From the NCBI RefSeq assembly GCF_019977315.1, contig NZ_AP024652.1:1054001-1118000 (forward strand): a stretch of 64,000 nucleotides of DNA, read 5' to 3'. Position numbers and translations under genes: made by a program. The stretch is from Arthrobacter sp. StoSoilB22 (lineage in GTDB: Bacteria; Actinomycetota; Actinomycetes; Actinomycetales; Micrococcaceae). Positions 1 to 8,762 of this stretch are shown here, piece by piece; the stretch's first letter is position 1, and each line of letters starts with the position of its first letter. The notes under the pieces were generated by a model that was not told the origin of the DNA, did no database searches, and worked only from the letters and a program-made list of their open reading frames with translations.

Positions 1-386
1 GTTAGCGCCAGGACGGTGGTGACGGCGGCAGCGAGACCCCGCTTCGCGCCGGCGTCGTTGACGCGCCCTTCACTTGCTGTCAACGACTGCGGACGGAGGG
101 CGCGCCGGGCGGCCACAATGCCGTACGTCACCAGGAAGGCGGCGCCCACATAGCGAAGAACCACGACGGCGGCAGGGGCTGCCGTAACAAGCGCACCCGT
201 GCCTAATACACCGGCCGCGATCAAGACGGCGTCGGACAAGGCGCAGACCGCCACGATGGGCACAATATGCTCGCCCCGGATTCCTTGCCGGAGGACGAAA
301 GCGTTCTGGGCTCCGATAGCGACGATCAGGGCGAGGCCTGTGGCCAGGCCGAGGCCAGCGGATTGGAAGAAATCAGTAAAGTTCAC
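1..386 (-). CDS. argO: LysE/ArgO-family amino-acid exporter (3' end cut by window edge)
   Basis: The first 129 residues of an inner-membrane exporter are present and the C-terminus lies outside the window. Read from the GTG at 386, the protein starts VNFTDFFQSAGLGLATGLAL and continues with IVAIGAQNAFVLRQGIRGEH, the hallmark N-terminal helix and loop of LysE/ArgO proteins, which export basic amino acids (lysine, arginine). At least three hydrophobic helices are visible. A GAAGG sits almost directly before the GTG, so the start is plausible but not ideal. The gene is divergent from the LysR-type regulator at 455, the classical lysE-lysG / argO-argP arrangement, so expression is probably induced by that regulator with arginine or lysine as co-inducer. 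Family assignment is firm; the exact substrate is inferred. Confidence 0.85.
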   Translation of the reverse strand, partial: MNFTDFFQSAGLGLATGLALIVAIGAQNAFVLRQGIRGEHIVPIVAVCALSDAVLIAAGVLGTGALVTAAPAAVVVLRYVGAAFLVTYGIVAARRALRPQSLTASEGRVNDAGAKRGLAAAVTTVLAL

Positions 387-437
387 CCTTCGAAATTACG
401 GGCGCAACAACCTTTAGGCCAGCTAAAGATTCTCATA

Positions 438-460
438 CGGCATAAGATATTCTTATGCCG
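438..460. promoter_or_regulatory. Perfect 23-bp palindrome over the argP start, with a leaderless -10 box
   Basis: The 10-bp arms CGGCATAAGA and TCTTATGCCG are separated by TAT. The right arm contains the ATG of the regulator at 455. A TAAGAT hexamer at 443-448 lies 6 nt before the ATG, which would make the argP transcript leaderless. A regulator bound here would block its own promoter, so autoregulation is a natural reading. Sequence is seen; function is inferred. Confidence 0.6.
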
Positions 461-1426
461 CAATTTCCTTCTGACCAGCTCCTTACGTTCGCCACGGTCC
501 TTTCAGAAGGCACTCTTGATGCTGCCGCCCGCATGCTTCACATCACGCCGTCGGCCGTCTCCCAACGGCTGAAGGCACTCGAACAGTCGGCCGGGAGGGT
601 CTTGCTTCAACGCAGCAACCCTGCCCAGGCCACGGAAGCGGGCGAAGTGGTCCTTCGTCTGGCGAGGCAGGTAGCGCAACTGGAAGCTGATGCCGGACGC
701 GAACTAGGGCTGGATGGGGACAGGGCCCAGTTGGCTGTACCCATTGTGGTCAACGCGGATTCCTTGGCGGTGTGGTTCCTGCAAGCGCTGGCCCACGTGC
801 CTGAGGACCTCAACGTCACCTTCGACCTCCACAGGGATGATGAGCAGCACTCCACATCCTTGCTTCGCTCCGGGAAAGTGATGGCCGCCGTGACGGCAAC
901 TCCAGAGCCCGTGCAAGGGTGCCGCGTAGAGAGTCTTGGCGTGATGCGCTACCGCGCGGTTGCAGCCCCGCAGTTCGTGGAACGGTGGTTCCAGAAAGGT
1001 GAGAAGGGTTTGGACAAGCACCCGGACAAGCACCCGGACAAGCACCCGCGCAGCCACGTGGACGGAGCCGCGCTCAATGCGGCGCCCACTGTGGACTTCG
1101 ATCGCAAGGACACCTATCAGTGGGCGTTTGTGCAGTCGGCGTTCAAAGCTGAGGGCGGCGCGGTTCCGGACCGGAAAGGACCCCGGCATTACGTCCCGGC
1201 TTCCCAGGACTTCGGCGACGCGATCCGTTTGGGCCTTGGTTGGGGCTTGATCCCGGAAGTTCAATGCGGGCCCGACATCGCCGACGGACGGCTCATCGAA
1301 CTCGCCCCGGACCGACCCTTCGATGTGCCGCTCTACTGGCAACGGTGGAAGACGGCGTCAAGGGTATTGGACGTCCTGAGCAACACGGTCCGTGAGGTGT
1401 CCGGCCAGTACCTGGCCAAGCCCTGA
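455..1426 (+). CDS. argP: LysR-family transcriptional regulator, ArgP/LysG type
   Basis: A 323-residue LysR-type regulator. The N-terminal winged helix-turn-helix is about residues 3-60, with the recognition region TPSAVSQRLKALEQSAGRVL, followed by a substrate-binding-like effector domain from about residue 90. ArgP/LysG proteins sense basic amino acids and activate the divergent exporter, here the gene at 1-386. No Shine-Dalgarno precedes the ATG, and a -10 box 6 nt upstream suggests a leaderless mRNA. The effector domain carries a short insertion made of three DKHP units (about residues 187-198) encoded by a 12-bp tandem repeat, which is unusual for the family. LysR class is certain; ArgP/LysG subtype is likely from sequence and the neighbouring exporter. 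Confidence 0.88.
   Translation: MPQFPSDQLLTFATVLSEGTLDAAARMLHITPSAVSQRLKALEQSAGRVLLQRSNPAQATEAGEVVLRLARQVAQLEADAGRELGLDGDRAQLAVPIVVNADSLAVWFLQALAHVPEDLNVTFDLHRDDEQHSTSLLRSGKVMAAVTATPEPVQGCRVESLGVMRYRAVAAPQFVERWFQKGEKGLDKHPDKHPDKHPRSHVDGAALNAAPTVDFDRKDTYQWAFVQSAFKAEGGAVPDRKGPRHYVPASQDFGDAIRLGLGWGLIPEVQCGPDIADGRLIELAPDRPFDVPLYWQRWKTASRVLDVLSNTVREVSGQYLAKP
1013..1048 (+). repeat. 12-bp tandem repeat, three identical copies, inside argP
   Basis: Unit GACAAGCACCCG, exactly three times in a row. It is in frame and encodes (DKHP)3 in the effector domain of the LysR regulator. A multiple-of-three unit allows copy-number change without a frameshift. Confidence 0.95.
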
Positions 1427-1461
1427 ATCCACGAAATCCCAACACGCCTGCGGATGCTTCC

Positions 1462-1467
1462 TATAAT
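1462..1467 (+). promoter_or_regulatory. -10 box TATAAT before the small ORF at 1495
   Basis: A consensus TATAAT, rare in this GC-rich DNA, lies 27 nt before the ATG at 1495. No good -35 hexamer is visible 17 nt upstream, so the promoter call rests on the -10 box and its position. Confidence 0.45.
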
Positions 1468-1494
1468 GTCAGTGCCCCGTTCCACACTTAAAAC

Positions 1495-1716
1495 ATGGCA
1501 AACACAGCAGCTCCCGCAAGCATCCACCAGAACCGCACCAGGGACGTCGAGTTCCATGTGACGTATCTGGATACCGATTCGGGCCGTATTAGGCGCGAGG
1601 ATTTTGACGACCTGGCCGCAGCCGAACGGTTTGCCAGTGCCCAACTTCGCGATGAGGACGGCTGGGCCGTGGTGGATCACGTAAAGATTGAGGTCACCAG
1701 CAGAATGGTCGCCTAA
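1495..1716 (+). CDS. Small hypothetical protein (73 aa)
   Basis: A 73-residue soluble, acidic protein with no signal peptide or membrane segment. The central part, VEFHVTYLDTDSGRIRREDF, looks like alternating beta strands followed by a helix (DLAAAERFASAQLRDE). I do not recognise the family. No Shine-Dalgarno is visible before the ATG, but a TATAAT box 27 nt upstream supports transcription. It follows argP by 68 bp on the same strand and is convergent with the multicopper oxidase. Codon use has the GC-rich third position expected of a real gene here. Function unknown. Confidence 0.6.
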   Translation: MANTAAPASIHQNRTRDVEFHVTYLDTDSGRIRREDFDDLAAAERFASAQLRDEDGWAVVDHVKIEVTSRMVA

Positions 1717-1758
1717 GGTTCACCCCTCTCAGGCCGTCCGCTTCCTCAGGCCGTCCGT

Positions 1759-3876
1759 TTACTCAGGCCGGTTGTGTGATTGGCCGCCGTGCACGAACGG
1801 CGATGACACGCCTTGGTACTTCAGAAGCATCATCATTCCTTCGGCAGCGTGGTCCAGGTTGTGGCAATGATCCATCCAGATTCCGGGGTTGTCAGCGTGG
1901 AGCAGTAGTTCCCACACTTCGCCCGGCAGCACGTCCACGGTGTCAAGGTTGAGTGGTGACCCGCTGGGGACCACGCCGTTCCTGCTCAGTACCTGCATGT
2001 GGTGACCGTGCGGGTGCATCGGATGTGGCTCTGAGGTGCGGTTCACTACCGTCACTTTCACGGTGTCGCCCTCAGCCACTTCAATGGACGGAACCAGCGG
2101 ATACGCTGCCCCGTTCACGGTGAAGGCGTACCGGGGAATCCCGTCGACAAATCGGAATTGCCGGTCCAGCACCATCACTTCTTCCCGCGTGATGGGACGG
2201 ACGGGTCCAGAGCCATCACGGCTCCTATCCAGCGGTTCGACCCCACCCAGCGGTTCGACCCCATCCAGCGGTTCGACCCTATCCAGCGGTTTGCCATATT
2301 CCAGAAGGTCGAGCACCGGCGTGGTGGTGAAGACCCCTGCCGGCGCCTTCTCCCGAGCCAGTTCCTGGGAATCTGCGTCTGCTGAACCTGGCGGAGCAAT
2401 GACCACGACGGCGCTGGCTGCTGCGTCCGAACGCACGGTGACGGGCGAGGCGGGCATGGTGAAGGCGACGTCCACCCGACCACCGGCGCCAAGGCGTACC
2501 AGTTTGCCGGTCACTTCCTGGGGCTGGTTCACTTCGGATCCGTCCACGGCTACGGCCTTGAAGGCCACGCCTTGAATCAGGTACCGCTGCTGCACGGAAT
2601 CGGTGTTGATCAGACGAATCCGCACACTCGAACCAGGTGTGGCCGTATGCACGGTGGTGCGGTCTGAGGAGCCCAGCAACCCCAGACCGCTGAGGTCGTG
2701 CCCCGCCACCACAATGTCCGTATCGGCCCGGGGGGATGTGGGGTGGTGCACGACGAACGTGCCGTAGAGGCCCTTGCGGACCCCTTCGGCGGAATCCTGG
2801 TGGGTGTGGTACCAGTAGGTGCCGGTTTGGGCGGCGGCGAAGCGATACGTCATGGACCCTCCGGGCATGACGGCGTTCTGGGTAGCCCCTGCCACCCCGT
2901 CCATGGCGTTGGGGACGTCGTACCCGTGCCAGTGCAACGTCACCCCCGCAGCCACATCGCGGTTATGGAGCACCACCTCCATCACTTCGCCCAGTTGAGC
3001 TTCCAAGGCCGGCCCCGGGAGGCTGCCATACGTCCAGGCCTCCGTGGTTTGTCCGGATGGAAGCGTTACCTGTTCCATTCGCGCCGTCAGTTCGTAGCGC
3101 CGGACCACAGCGTCCGCGAAGGCATCGCCCACCAGGCTGGTCACCGGCGTCGGATCCTTCATCGCAACGCCAGCACTGCTGTGATGTCCGACGGCGGCGG
3201 TGATGGTGGCGCCGTCGGCCGACCGGCTCCCAAGCCAGGCAAAGACCCCCGATCCCAAAGCGGTACAGATCATAAGCCCGGCCACCGCGGCAGCCGCCGT
3301 CGGCCGCCGGACAACGGCAGAAGCGCCGCCGCCGGGAGCCGCGCCGGACCGAGGTGCGACCTGTCCTGTCTGAGGAAACAGTGCGAGCTTTGCGGTCAGC
3401 ACAGATGCCGCCACCATGAACAGCACCACCGCTAGGCTCCAAAGTGAGGGGAATGGCCCCAGGACGAACGTCAGCGCCAGCGATGCCACGGCGGAAGCGG
3501 CAGCAGCCACTATGGCCAGGACGGCCCATTCGCGGGATCGTCCAGGATCTGGTGTGACAGGTTTGGAGCCGGTGTTCCGCCTCCTCAGCAAGAACGGAAC
3601 ACCGGCCGCCGCGGCCCAAGCCGCGGGGATGGCGGTCAGAGGCACGTTGATGGTTATGCGTTCGCTGGCAAACCACCAACTGCCCGCCACCAAAGCGGGA
3701 AGCAATGCGTACCGTCCCACTGTCAATGCGACGGCTGTACCCAATAGGAGCAATGCAAGGTCAGTCCGGCGGGACTTGTCCTTCAAGGACGCGCTCATCC
3801 ACGCCGCGCCGATCCAGGCGCCGGCCGACACGAAAGACAGCAGCAGATCTACTGCCAGCAGCTGCGAGGTGTTCAC
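1759..3876 (-). CDS. Multicopper oxidase with N-terminal membrane domain
   Basis: A 705-residue protein. The first ~220 residues hold several hydrophobic helices (for example LLAVDLLLSFVSAGAWIGAA and a stretch near residue 200), so the enzyme is membrane-anchored with its cupredoxin domains outside. All four copper motifs are present: HWHG near 314, WYHTH near 356, HPMHPHGHH at about 618-626 and HCHNLDHAAEGMM at about 670-682, supplying the type 1 and trinuclear T2/T3 ligands. It should therefore couple one-electron substrate oxidation (Cu+, phenols or metal ions) to O2 reduction. The substrate cannot be read from sequence. Around residues 527-550 lies a repeated (PLDRVE)-like linker encoded by an 18-bp tandem repeat. 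It follows the small membrane gene at 3889 with a 12-bp gap, so the two are probably one operon. Confidence 0.85.
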   Translation of the reverse strand: MNTSQLLAVDLLLSFVSAGAWIGAAWMSASLKDKSRRTDLALLLLGTAVALTVGRYALLPALVAGSWWFASERITINVPLTAIPAAWAAAAGVPFLLRRRNTGSKPVTPDPGRSREWAVLAIVAAAASAVASLALTFVLGPFPSLWSLAVVLFMVAASVLTAKLALFPQTGQVAPRSGAAPGGGASAVVRRPTAAAAVAGLMICTALGSGVFAWLGSRSADGATITAAVGHHSSAGVAMKDPTPVTSLVGDAFADAVVRRYELTARMEQVTLPSGQTTEAWTYGSLPGPALEAQLGEVMEVVLHNRDVAAGVTLHWHGYDVPNAMDGVAGATQNAVMPGGSMTYRFAAAQTGTYWYHTHQDSAEGVRKGLYGTFVVHHPTSPRADTDIVVAGHDLSGLGLLGSSDRTTVHTATPGSSVRIRLINTDSVQQRYLIQGVAFKAVAVDGSEVNQPQEVTGKLVRLGAGGRVDVAFTMPASPVTVRSDAAASAVVVIAPPGSADADSQELAREKAPAGVFTTTPVLDLLEYGKPLDRVEPLDGVEPLGGVEPLDRSRDGSGPVRPITREEVMVLDRQFRFVDGIPRYAFTVNGAAYPLVPSIEVAEGDTVKVTVVNRTSEPHPMHPHGHHMQVLSRNGVVPSGSPLNLDTVDVLPGEVWELLLHADNPGIWMDHCHNLDHAAEGMMMLLKYQGVSSPFVHGGQSHNRPE
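2227..2297 (-). repeat. 18-bp tandem repeat, nearly four copies, in the multicopper oxidase gene
   Basis: Copies of AGCGGTTCGACC begin at 2231, 2249, 2267 and 2285 (last copy diverged), giving an 18-bp period. In frame it encodes a Pro/Leu/Asp/Val/Glu-rich linker between cupredoxin domains. Confidence 0.92.
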
Positions 3877-3888
3877 AGCTGCCGGTGC

Positions 3889-4362
3889 TTAGGCTGTGCT
3901 GGGGGACGTGGAAGCATCCGAAGATGCAGCCTTGGGAGGCAAGGGTTGAGGGTTGAGGGCGGCAGCTTGTGCGCGCTTGAACAACCAATAGGACATGAAG
4001 ATCATCATCACGCCTACGATCGGGTGGATGGAAACCACCCACGAGCCCGAAGGAGTGATGAACTCCGGGGAGGATCCGGTCAACATGCCGCCGACAATAA
4101 AGATGATCAGCTGAAGCCATGTCAGCAGGAAAATACCTGCCGCCAGCCAGATAGTACGGGATCCCGCTTTGGCAATGGCCGCTACGATCGCGGCCAGCAA
4201 AGCTGAGTACCGAAGCACATATTGGCCGTTCACGGCATGGTAGACGCCGGCTTCACGCTGGGCTTCGATGGTGTTTTGGAAGTGGAAGTATCCGGCGAAG
4301 AACAGCTGTGCGAGTGCTGACAGCAGGACAATCGCGGAGAGGACCAAGAGGGCTTTACGCAT
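3889..4362 (-). CDS. Small four-helix membrane protein, DUF6220-like
   Basis: A 157-residue protein with four hydrophobic segments: LLVLSAIVLLSALAQLFFAG, YSALLAAIVAAIAKA, TIWLAAGIFLLTWLQLIIFI and SIHPIVGVMMIFMSYWLFKR. The loop after helix 1 contains HFQNT and a conserved-looking YHAVNGQ. The layout resembles DUF6220 proteins, though I cannot confirm this without a profile search. The C-terminal tail is cytoplasmic and rich in Pro and Ser. It is the first gene of a probable two-gene operon with the multicopper oxidase 12 bp downstream, so it may feed electrons to, anchor or supply copper to that enzyme. That role is inference from context only. Confidence 0.7.
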   Translation of the reverse strand: MRKALLVLSAIVLLSALAQLFFAGYFHFQNTIEAQREAGVYHAVNGQYVLRYSALLAAIVAAIAKAGSRTIWLAAGIFLLTWLQLIIFIVGGMLTGSSPEFITPSGSWVVSIHPIVGVMMIFMSYWLFKRAQAAALNPQPLPPKAASSDASTSPSTA

Positions 4363-4571
4363 TGGGGAATCCTCTGGTAATCAATTCACAGATTCTTCAA
4401 GGCCTTCGAACCATCGGCTCCCTGGCTGCGGGCTTCCCCCACCGCCGATGGCTGGCCGCCAGGCTGCCTGGACCAGGGGCAACCATTAAGGGCGGAGAGC
4501 TTCTCTAGGAATCGTAAAGTTGATGGAAATGAATAGCAAGAGGCGTGGGAAACATTGTTCCGGCTGGCTTC

Positions 4572-6230
4572 CTACTGCTCCTGCCCAACGTCCTTGCCCA
4601 CGTCTTTGGCATCCATGATTCTGTAGGCGTAGCCCTGCTCAGCCAGGAACCTTTGGCGCTTTGCCGCGAAATCCTGGTCCAGCGTGTCCCGTGCAACCAA
4701 GGAGTAGAACCGGGCTGCGCGGCCATCTTGCTTGGGACGCAGGAGGCGTCCCAACCGTTGAGCCTCTTCCTGCCGTGAGCCAAAGGAACCTGAGACCTGG
4801 ATGGCGACCGACGCCTCAGGCAGGTCGATGGAGAAGTTGGCCACCTTGGACACCACCAACGTGTGAATCTCACCTTTGCGGAAAGCATCAAAAAGCTTCT
4901 GCCGTGCCTTGACGCTGGTTTCGCCCTTGATCAGGGGAGCGTCCAACCGCTCGGCGATCTCGTCCAGTTGGTCAATGTATTGGCCGATCACCAGCAACTG
5001 TTCACCCTTGTGGACTGCCACGAGCTCTTCAACCAGTGTGGTTTTGGTTTCCGAGGTGGCGCAGAGCCGGTATTTGTCGGCATCGTCGGCCATCGCATAC
5101 GCCACCCGTTCGTCGCGGGGGAGGTCTACCCGGACTTCAACACAGTCGGCGGGCGCGATGTAACCCTGCGCCTCGATGTCCTTCCATGGTGCGTCGTAAC
5201 GTTTGGGACCGATCAGGCTGAAGACCTCGCCTTCGCGCCCATCCTCCCGCACCAGCGTTGCTGTGAGGCCTAGCCGACGCCGTGCCTGGAGGTCGGCGGT
5301 CATCCGGAAAATCGGGGCGGGCAGCAGGTGGACTTCGTCATAGATAATGAGTCCCCAGTCGTGCCCGTCCACGAGTTCCAGGTGCGGATAGAGTCCACCG
5401 CGCTTGGTGGTGAGGACCTGGTAGGTGGCAATGGTGACCGGCCGGACTTCCTTGATTGCACCGGAGTATTCGCCGATTTCGTCTTCGGTCAGTGATGTCC
5501 GCTTGAGCAGTTCGTCCTTCCACTGCCGGGCGGAGACGGTATTGGTGACCAGGATGAGCGTGGTGGTGGAGGAAGTAGCCATCGCTGCCGCGCCTACCAG
5601 CGTCTTTCCCGCCCCGCAGGGAAGCACGACGACGCCGCTGCCGCCGGCCCAGAAGTTCTCCGTGGCCAACTTCTGATAAGGGCGCAGCTGCCAGCCGCTT
5701 TCGTCCAGCATGATGAGGTGCGGTTGCCCGTCGACGTAGCCGGCCAGGTCCTCCGCGGGCCAGCCCAGTTTGAGGAGCAGCTGCTTCAACTGTCCGCGCT
5801 GGGAAGAGTGCACCACCACGGTTTCGCCGTCGATCCTGGGCCCCAGCAGGGGAGCAATCTTTTTTGCACGGATGACTTCCTCCAGCACCGGGTAGTCATC
5901 GGTGCGCATCACCAGTCCGTGCTGGGCGTCCTTTTCAAGCCGTAGCCGGCCGTAGCGGGACATGGTCTCTTCGATATCGATCAGCAGGGAGTGCGGGACA
6001 GGAAAACGGGAGTACTTCAGAAGGGTATCGAGCACCTGCTCCGCATCCAGCCCTGCAGCCCGGGCGTTCCAGAGACCCAGCGGCGTCAGCCGGTAGCTGT
6101 GCATGTGTTCCGGGGCGCGCTCCAACTCGGCGAAGGCGGCGATTGCATGCCGGGCCTCGGTGGCGAGCTCGTGATCGACTTCCAAGAGGATGGTCTTGTC
6201 ACTTTGTACGATCAGCGGACCGTCGGTCAC
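4572..6230 (-). CDS. DNA repair helicase of the XPB/Ssl2 family
   Basis: A superfamily 2 DNA helicase of 552 residues from the chosen start. Motif I GAGKTLVGAAAM, motif II DEVH (IIYDEVHLLPAPIF), motif III LTATLVREDG and the motif VI region EEAQRLGRLLRPK are intact. The RED-like motif (VREDGREGEVFSL) is typical of XPB. XPB family proteins unwind or translocate on damaged DNA in repair. The GTG at 6230 is preferred over the upstream ATG because AAAAGGA lies 7 nt before it and the protein then begins VTDGPLIVQSDKT, the usual XPB beginning in actinobacteria. The gene follows the helicase-associated gene ending at 6244 by 13 bp, so the two are surely co-transcribed. Confidence 0.92.
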   Translation of the reverse strand: MTDGPLIVQSDKTILLEVDHELATEARHAIAAFAELERAPEHMHSYRLTPLGLWNARAAGLDAEQVLDTLLKYSRFPVPHSLLIDIEETMSRYGRLRLEKDAQHGLVMRTDDYPVLEEVIRAKKIAPLLGPRIDGETVVVHSSQRGQLKQLLLKLGWPAEDLAGYVDGQPHLIMLDESGWQLRPYQKLATENFWAGGSGVVVLPCGAGKTLVGAAAMATSSTTTLILVTNTVSARQWKDELLKRTSLTEDEIGEYSGAIKEVRPVTIATYQVLTTKRGGLYPHLELVDGHDWGLIIYDEVHLLPAPIFRMTADLQARRRLGLTATLVREDGREGEVFSLIGPKRYDAPWKDIEAQGYIAPADCVEVRVDLPRDERVAYAMADDADKYRLCATSETKTTLVEELVAVHKGEQLLVIGQYIDQLDEIAERLDAPLIKGETSVKARQKLFDAFRKGEIHTLVVSKVANFSIDLPEASVAIQVSGSFGSRQEEAQRLGRLLRPKQDGRAARFYSLVARDTLDQDFAAKRQRFLAEQGYAYRIMDAKDVGKDVGQEQ

Positions 6231-6243
6231 TGTTGAGTCCTTT

Positions 6244-8709
6244 TCATGAGCGCAGCTCTCCTGCGGGTTCCACATCGATGATCCGGTGGATGGACAACAC
6301 CCGTTCGGTGTCCTTGGCGGGATCGAACACCCTCACACGCCCACCCGAGACAGATACAGGAACAACGGTTTCAGTGTTGGCATTCCCCAAGCTGTCCACC
6401 ACGTTCATGGTGACCGCCTGTTTGAGCCGGATGGCCGTTTGCAGGGTCTCCAGGCCGAGCTGGGTGGACGCCTCGCCGGTGGTTTCGGCCGGGACGGCAC
6501 GGTGTTGGCGCAGCACCGAAAGCTGTGCCTCCACGTCGTCATCCGGCGGCGCCGTTCGGGGCGCAGTGTAGACCGGACGGGCGCTGCCAGGCAGCGCCGT
6601 GGTTCGCTTGAAACGCACGGCGGCGGTCTCGGCCTCCTGCACTGCAGGCGATAGTCCCAGCTCGCGAAGGACGCGCGCAGTCTCTCGCGGGCTGGCAGAG
6701 GAGGTCAGGACAGTGGGTGCGATGCGCACCAAGCTCAAAGCCGACGTCCGGGCTTCGCGGAGAAGATCGGTAATGGCGGTCTCGTCGTCGCTCTGGATGA
6801 AGCTGGCACTCGTTCCGATTCGGAGGCGGCCGTGCCGGGAAGCAGTGTCCTGGATAAGGTACTCCAAAGGTTGGGGCACGTCCGTGGCCGAATGCTCACG
6901 GAGGAACGCCAACAGCGATTCCGCATCCTGTCCGGCGTCCAAGGCCCTCCGGATGGAGGTGGCCGAGAACCGGTAGATCGACGCCGGACCCTGGCCCTCG
7001 GCGTCGGCCATCAGCAGCAGCGTATCGCCCAACTCCGGCGCGAGGTACCCGGGCGCCACCGCTGTGAGATCGGCTTGGAGGAGAATATGGTTCACGGCAG
7101 CCGGCAAATGCTCACCAAGGATGGTCAGGGCTTTTTCCGGCTGGGCATCGGCAATGGCCGCACCCAATTGGGTTAACGCCCCTGATCCCATCAGGCCCAG
7201 AAGCGTGGCTTCCTCAAGGATGCCTCGGACCAGTGAACTGAACCGGCGGGACATCCGCGGCTGGGACCACTCAGCCCGCTGCAGTACAGCCCTGGCGTCC
7301 AAAACAGGCGCTTTGCCATCCGGTGCGGCCGCTTCGGCTGTGAGCTCATTGAGAATTTCCAGGACCCGACGGCGAACAACAGGGGCGTCGGGCCGTTGCG
7401 CTTCCGCGGACAAAGCGTTGATGGTAGTACCGGCCGAGCCTTGATGGGCGGCCGACGACGACGGGCCGGTGAGGGGCTGCCCCACCAGGGAAGGTGCCCT
7501 CTCGCTGGCCAGCCAGGCATTGACCAGCCACAACCACTGTTCCTGCCGGGGAAGGTTGAGCCATTCGAGCGATGGCGGCTGGACCCACGTGGAACTGTCC
7601 ACGTCCAAACGGAGCAATCCCGCCATGGCGCACAACTCCAGGAGGACGGCTGTTTCATGGACACCCAAGCGGATGGATTCGGCCAATCGTCGCAACTCGC
7701 GCACACCCACACCGCCGCTTCGCAGCGTCGCCAGGGGTTGTTCCCGCACCGCGAACAACAGCTCAGCAGTCAGCCGCAGGATTTCCGCGATCGCCCCCAT
7801 GGCCGCATTCCGTCGCAGGGCAGCACTGGTATGGCCGAGTTCCGGAACAGGTGGCGTCAGCGTGAAGTCGTCCACGATCGCACCTCCGCGCAACGCAAGA
7901 CCCACGCTGTGGGGCAGCTCCACGTGGCCGGCATCCAGGGGGACCAGCAAACCGCGGGCCAACAGCCAGTCGATAGGGCCGACGTCGTGACTTTCGTGGG
8001 TGACCGAGGCCCGGCGCTGCGCTTGGGGCACTGCGCCCATGGCCCAGCTGCCGAATTTGTCCAACAAGCCCGTGGTCCGCGCCGGCGCCGTCGCAAGGAT
8101 GGCGCGCAGATTCTCAGGGGTGGATGTCCAGCGTTGCAATGCCAACGCAGCGTCCATGGGAGTGCTGGCGGGGTGGATGCCCGCGCCGCTTTGATGAAGC
8201 TCGGCCACCAACTGCACTACCCGCTGGGCAAAGGCCGGTTGTAACCGGACAAGTTCGGTGTAGCTGCGCCCGAGTCCCGCCGGGTAGATGCCGATCACGT
8301 CCTTGAGGCTGCCCACCGGAAGATAAAAGCGCTGACGGGACGATGTTGCTGGTGACCCGGTGGGCGGATCCGCCCTGTGGACCAGTGCCAGTTCCTGCAG
8401 CTTTGCGAGGATGGGATCCAGTGCCGAAAGGGTGGAACCGGCAATGACCTTCTTCAGCCCGGCCGCGGAAATACTGTGGCCGGTATCGGCATTAGTACAC
8501 AGGTGCAGCGTCTCCAGCACCTGCATTTCCGGTTTGTTCAGGCGTTCCAGGGCCCGTTGGACACTGACCCGGGCGCTCGCCCTCGCAGCCAGGGCCGCAA
8601 AGTCGGGCGCCATGGGGGAGATCAGGTCCGGCCGCGCGGCAAACAAGGCCCGCAGCGAATCGTCGCTGCGCGCTTCCAATTCCTTGCTGAGCGCGCGAAT
8701 AAGGGACAT
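6244..8709 (-). CDS. Helicase-associated protein (XPB/Ssl2 N-terminal-like domain), XPB partner
   Basis: An 821-residue protein without ATPase motifs, made of winged-helix-like segments (QRALERLNKPEMQVLETLHL near residue 50, GVGVRELRRLAESIRLGVHE near residue 330). The C-terminal part, DALLAFLREHSATDVPQPLE-like through LIQDTASRHGRLRIG, matches the helicase-associated domain often called Helicase_C_3 or XPB/Ssl2 N-terminal domain. In actinobacteria this gene normally sits directly before the XPB gene, as here. A partner role analogous to the eukaryotic XPB-p52 pair is plausible but inferred. The ATG at 8709 was chosen over the TTG at 8712 because a TAACGT -10 box lies 7 nt upstream, as in leaderless genes. 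Family assignment is good; biochemical role is uncertain. Confidence 0.85.
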   Translation of the reverse strand: MSLIRALSKELEARSDDSLRALFAARPDLISPMAPDFAALAARASARVSVQRALERLNKPEMQVLETLHLCTNADTGHSISAAGLKKVIAGSTLSALDPILAKLQELALVHRADPPTGSPATSSRQRFYLPVGSLKDVIGIYPAGLGRSYTELVRLQPAFAQRVVQLVAELHQSGAGIHPASTPMDAALALQRWTSTPENLRAILATAPARTTGLLDKFGSWAMGAVPQAQRRASVTHESHDVGPIDWLLARGLLVPLDAGHVELPHSVGLALRGGAIVDDFTLTPPVPELGHTSAALRRNAAMGAIAEILRLTAELLFAVREQPLATLRSGGVGVRELRRLAESIRLGVHETAVLLELCAMAGLLRLDVDSSTWVQPPSLEWLNLPRQEQWLWLVNAWLASERAPSLVGQPLTGPSSSAAHQGSAGTTINALSAEAQRPDAPVVRRRVLEILNELTAEAAAPDGKAPVLDARAVLQRAEWSQPRMSRRFSSLVRGILEEATLLGLMGSGALTQLGAAIADAQPEKALTILGEHLPAAVNHILLQADLTAVAPGYLAPELGDTLLLMADAEGQGPASIYRFSATSIRRALDAGQDAESLLAFLREHSATDVPQPLEYLIQDTASRHGRLRIGTSASFIQSDDETAITDLLREARTSALSLVRIAPTVLTSSASPRETARVLRELGLSPAVQEAETAAVRFKRTTALPGSARPVYTAPRTAPPDDDVEAQLSVLRQHRAVPAETTGEASTQLGLETLQTAIRLKQAVTMNVVDSLGNANTETVVPVSVSGGRVRVFDPAKDTERVLSIHRIIDVEPAGELRS

Positions 8710-8716
8710 CAATCCA

Positions 8717-8722
8717 ACGTTA
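8717..8722 (-). promoter_or_regulatory. -10 box TAACGT for a leaderless helicase-associated gene
   Basis: TAACGT (TANNNT pattern) lies exactly 7 nt before the ATG at 8709 with no clear Shine-Dalgarno, so transcription probably starts at the start codon. Confidence 0.5.
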
Positions 8723-8762
8723 CCGCTCCGGGGCCGCTGGTGCCTGTCAGCGGGGGCGCAGG

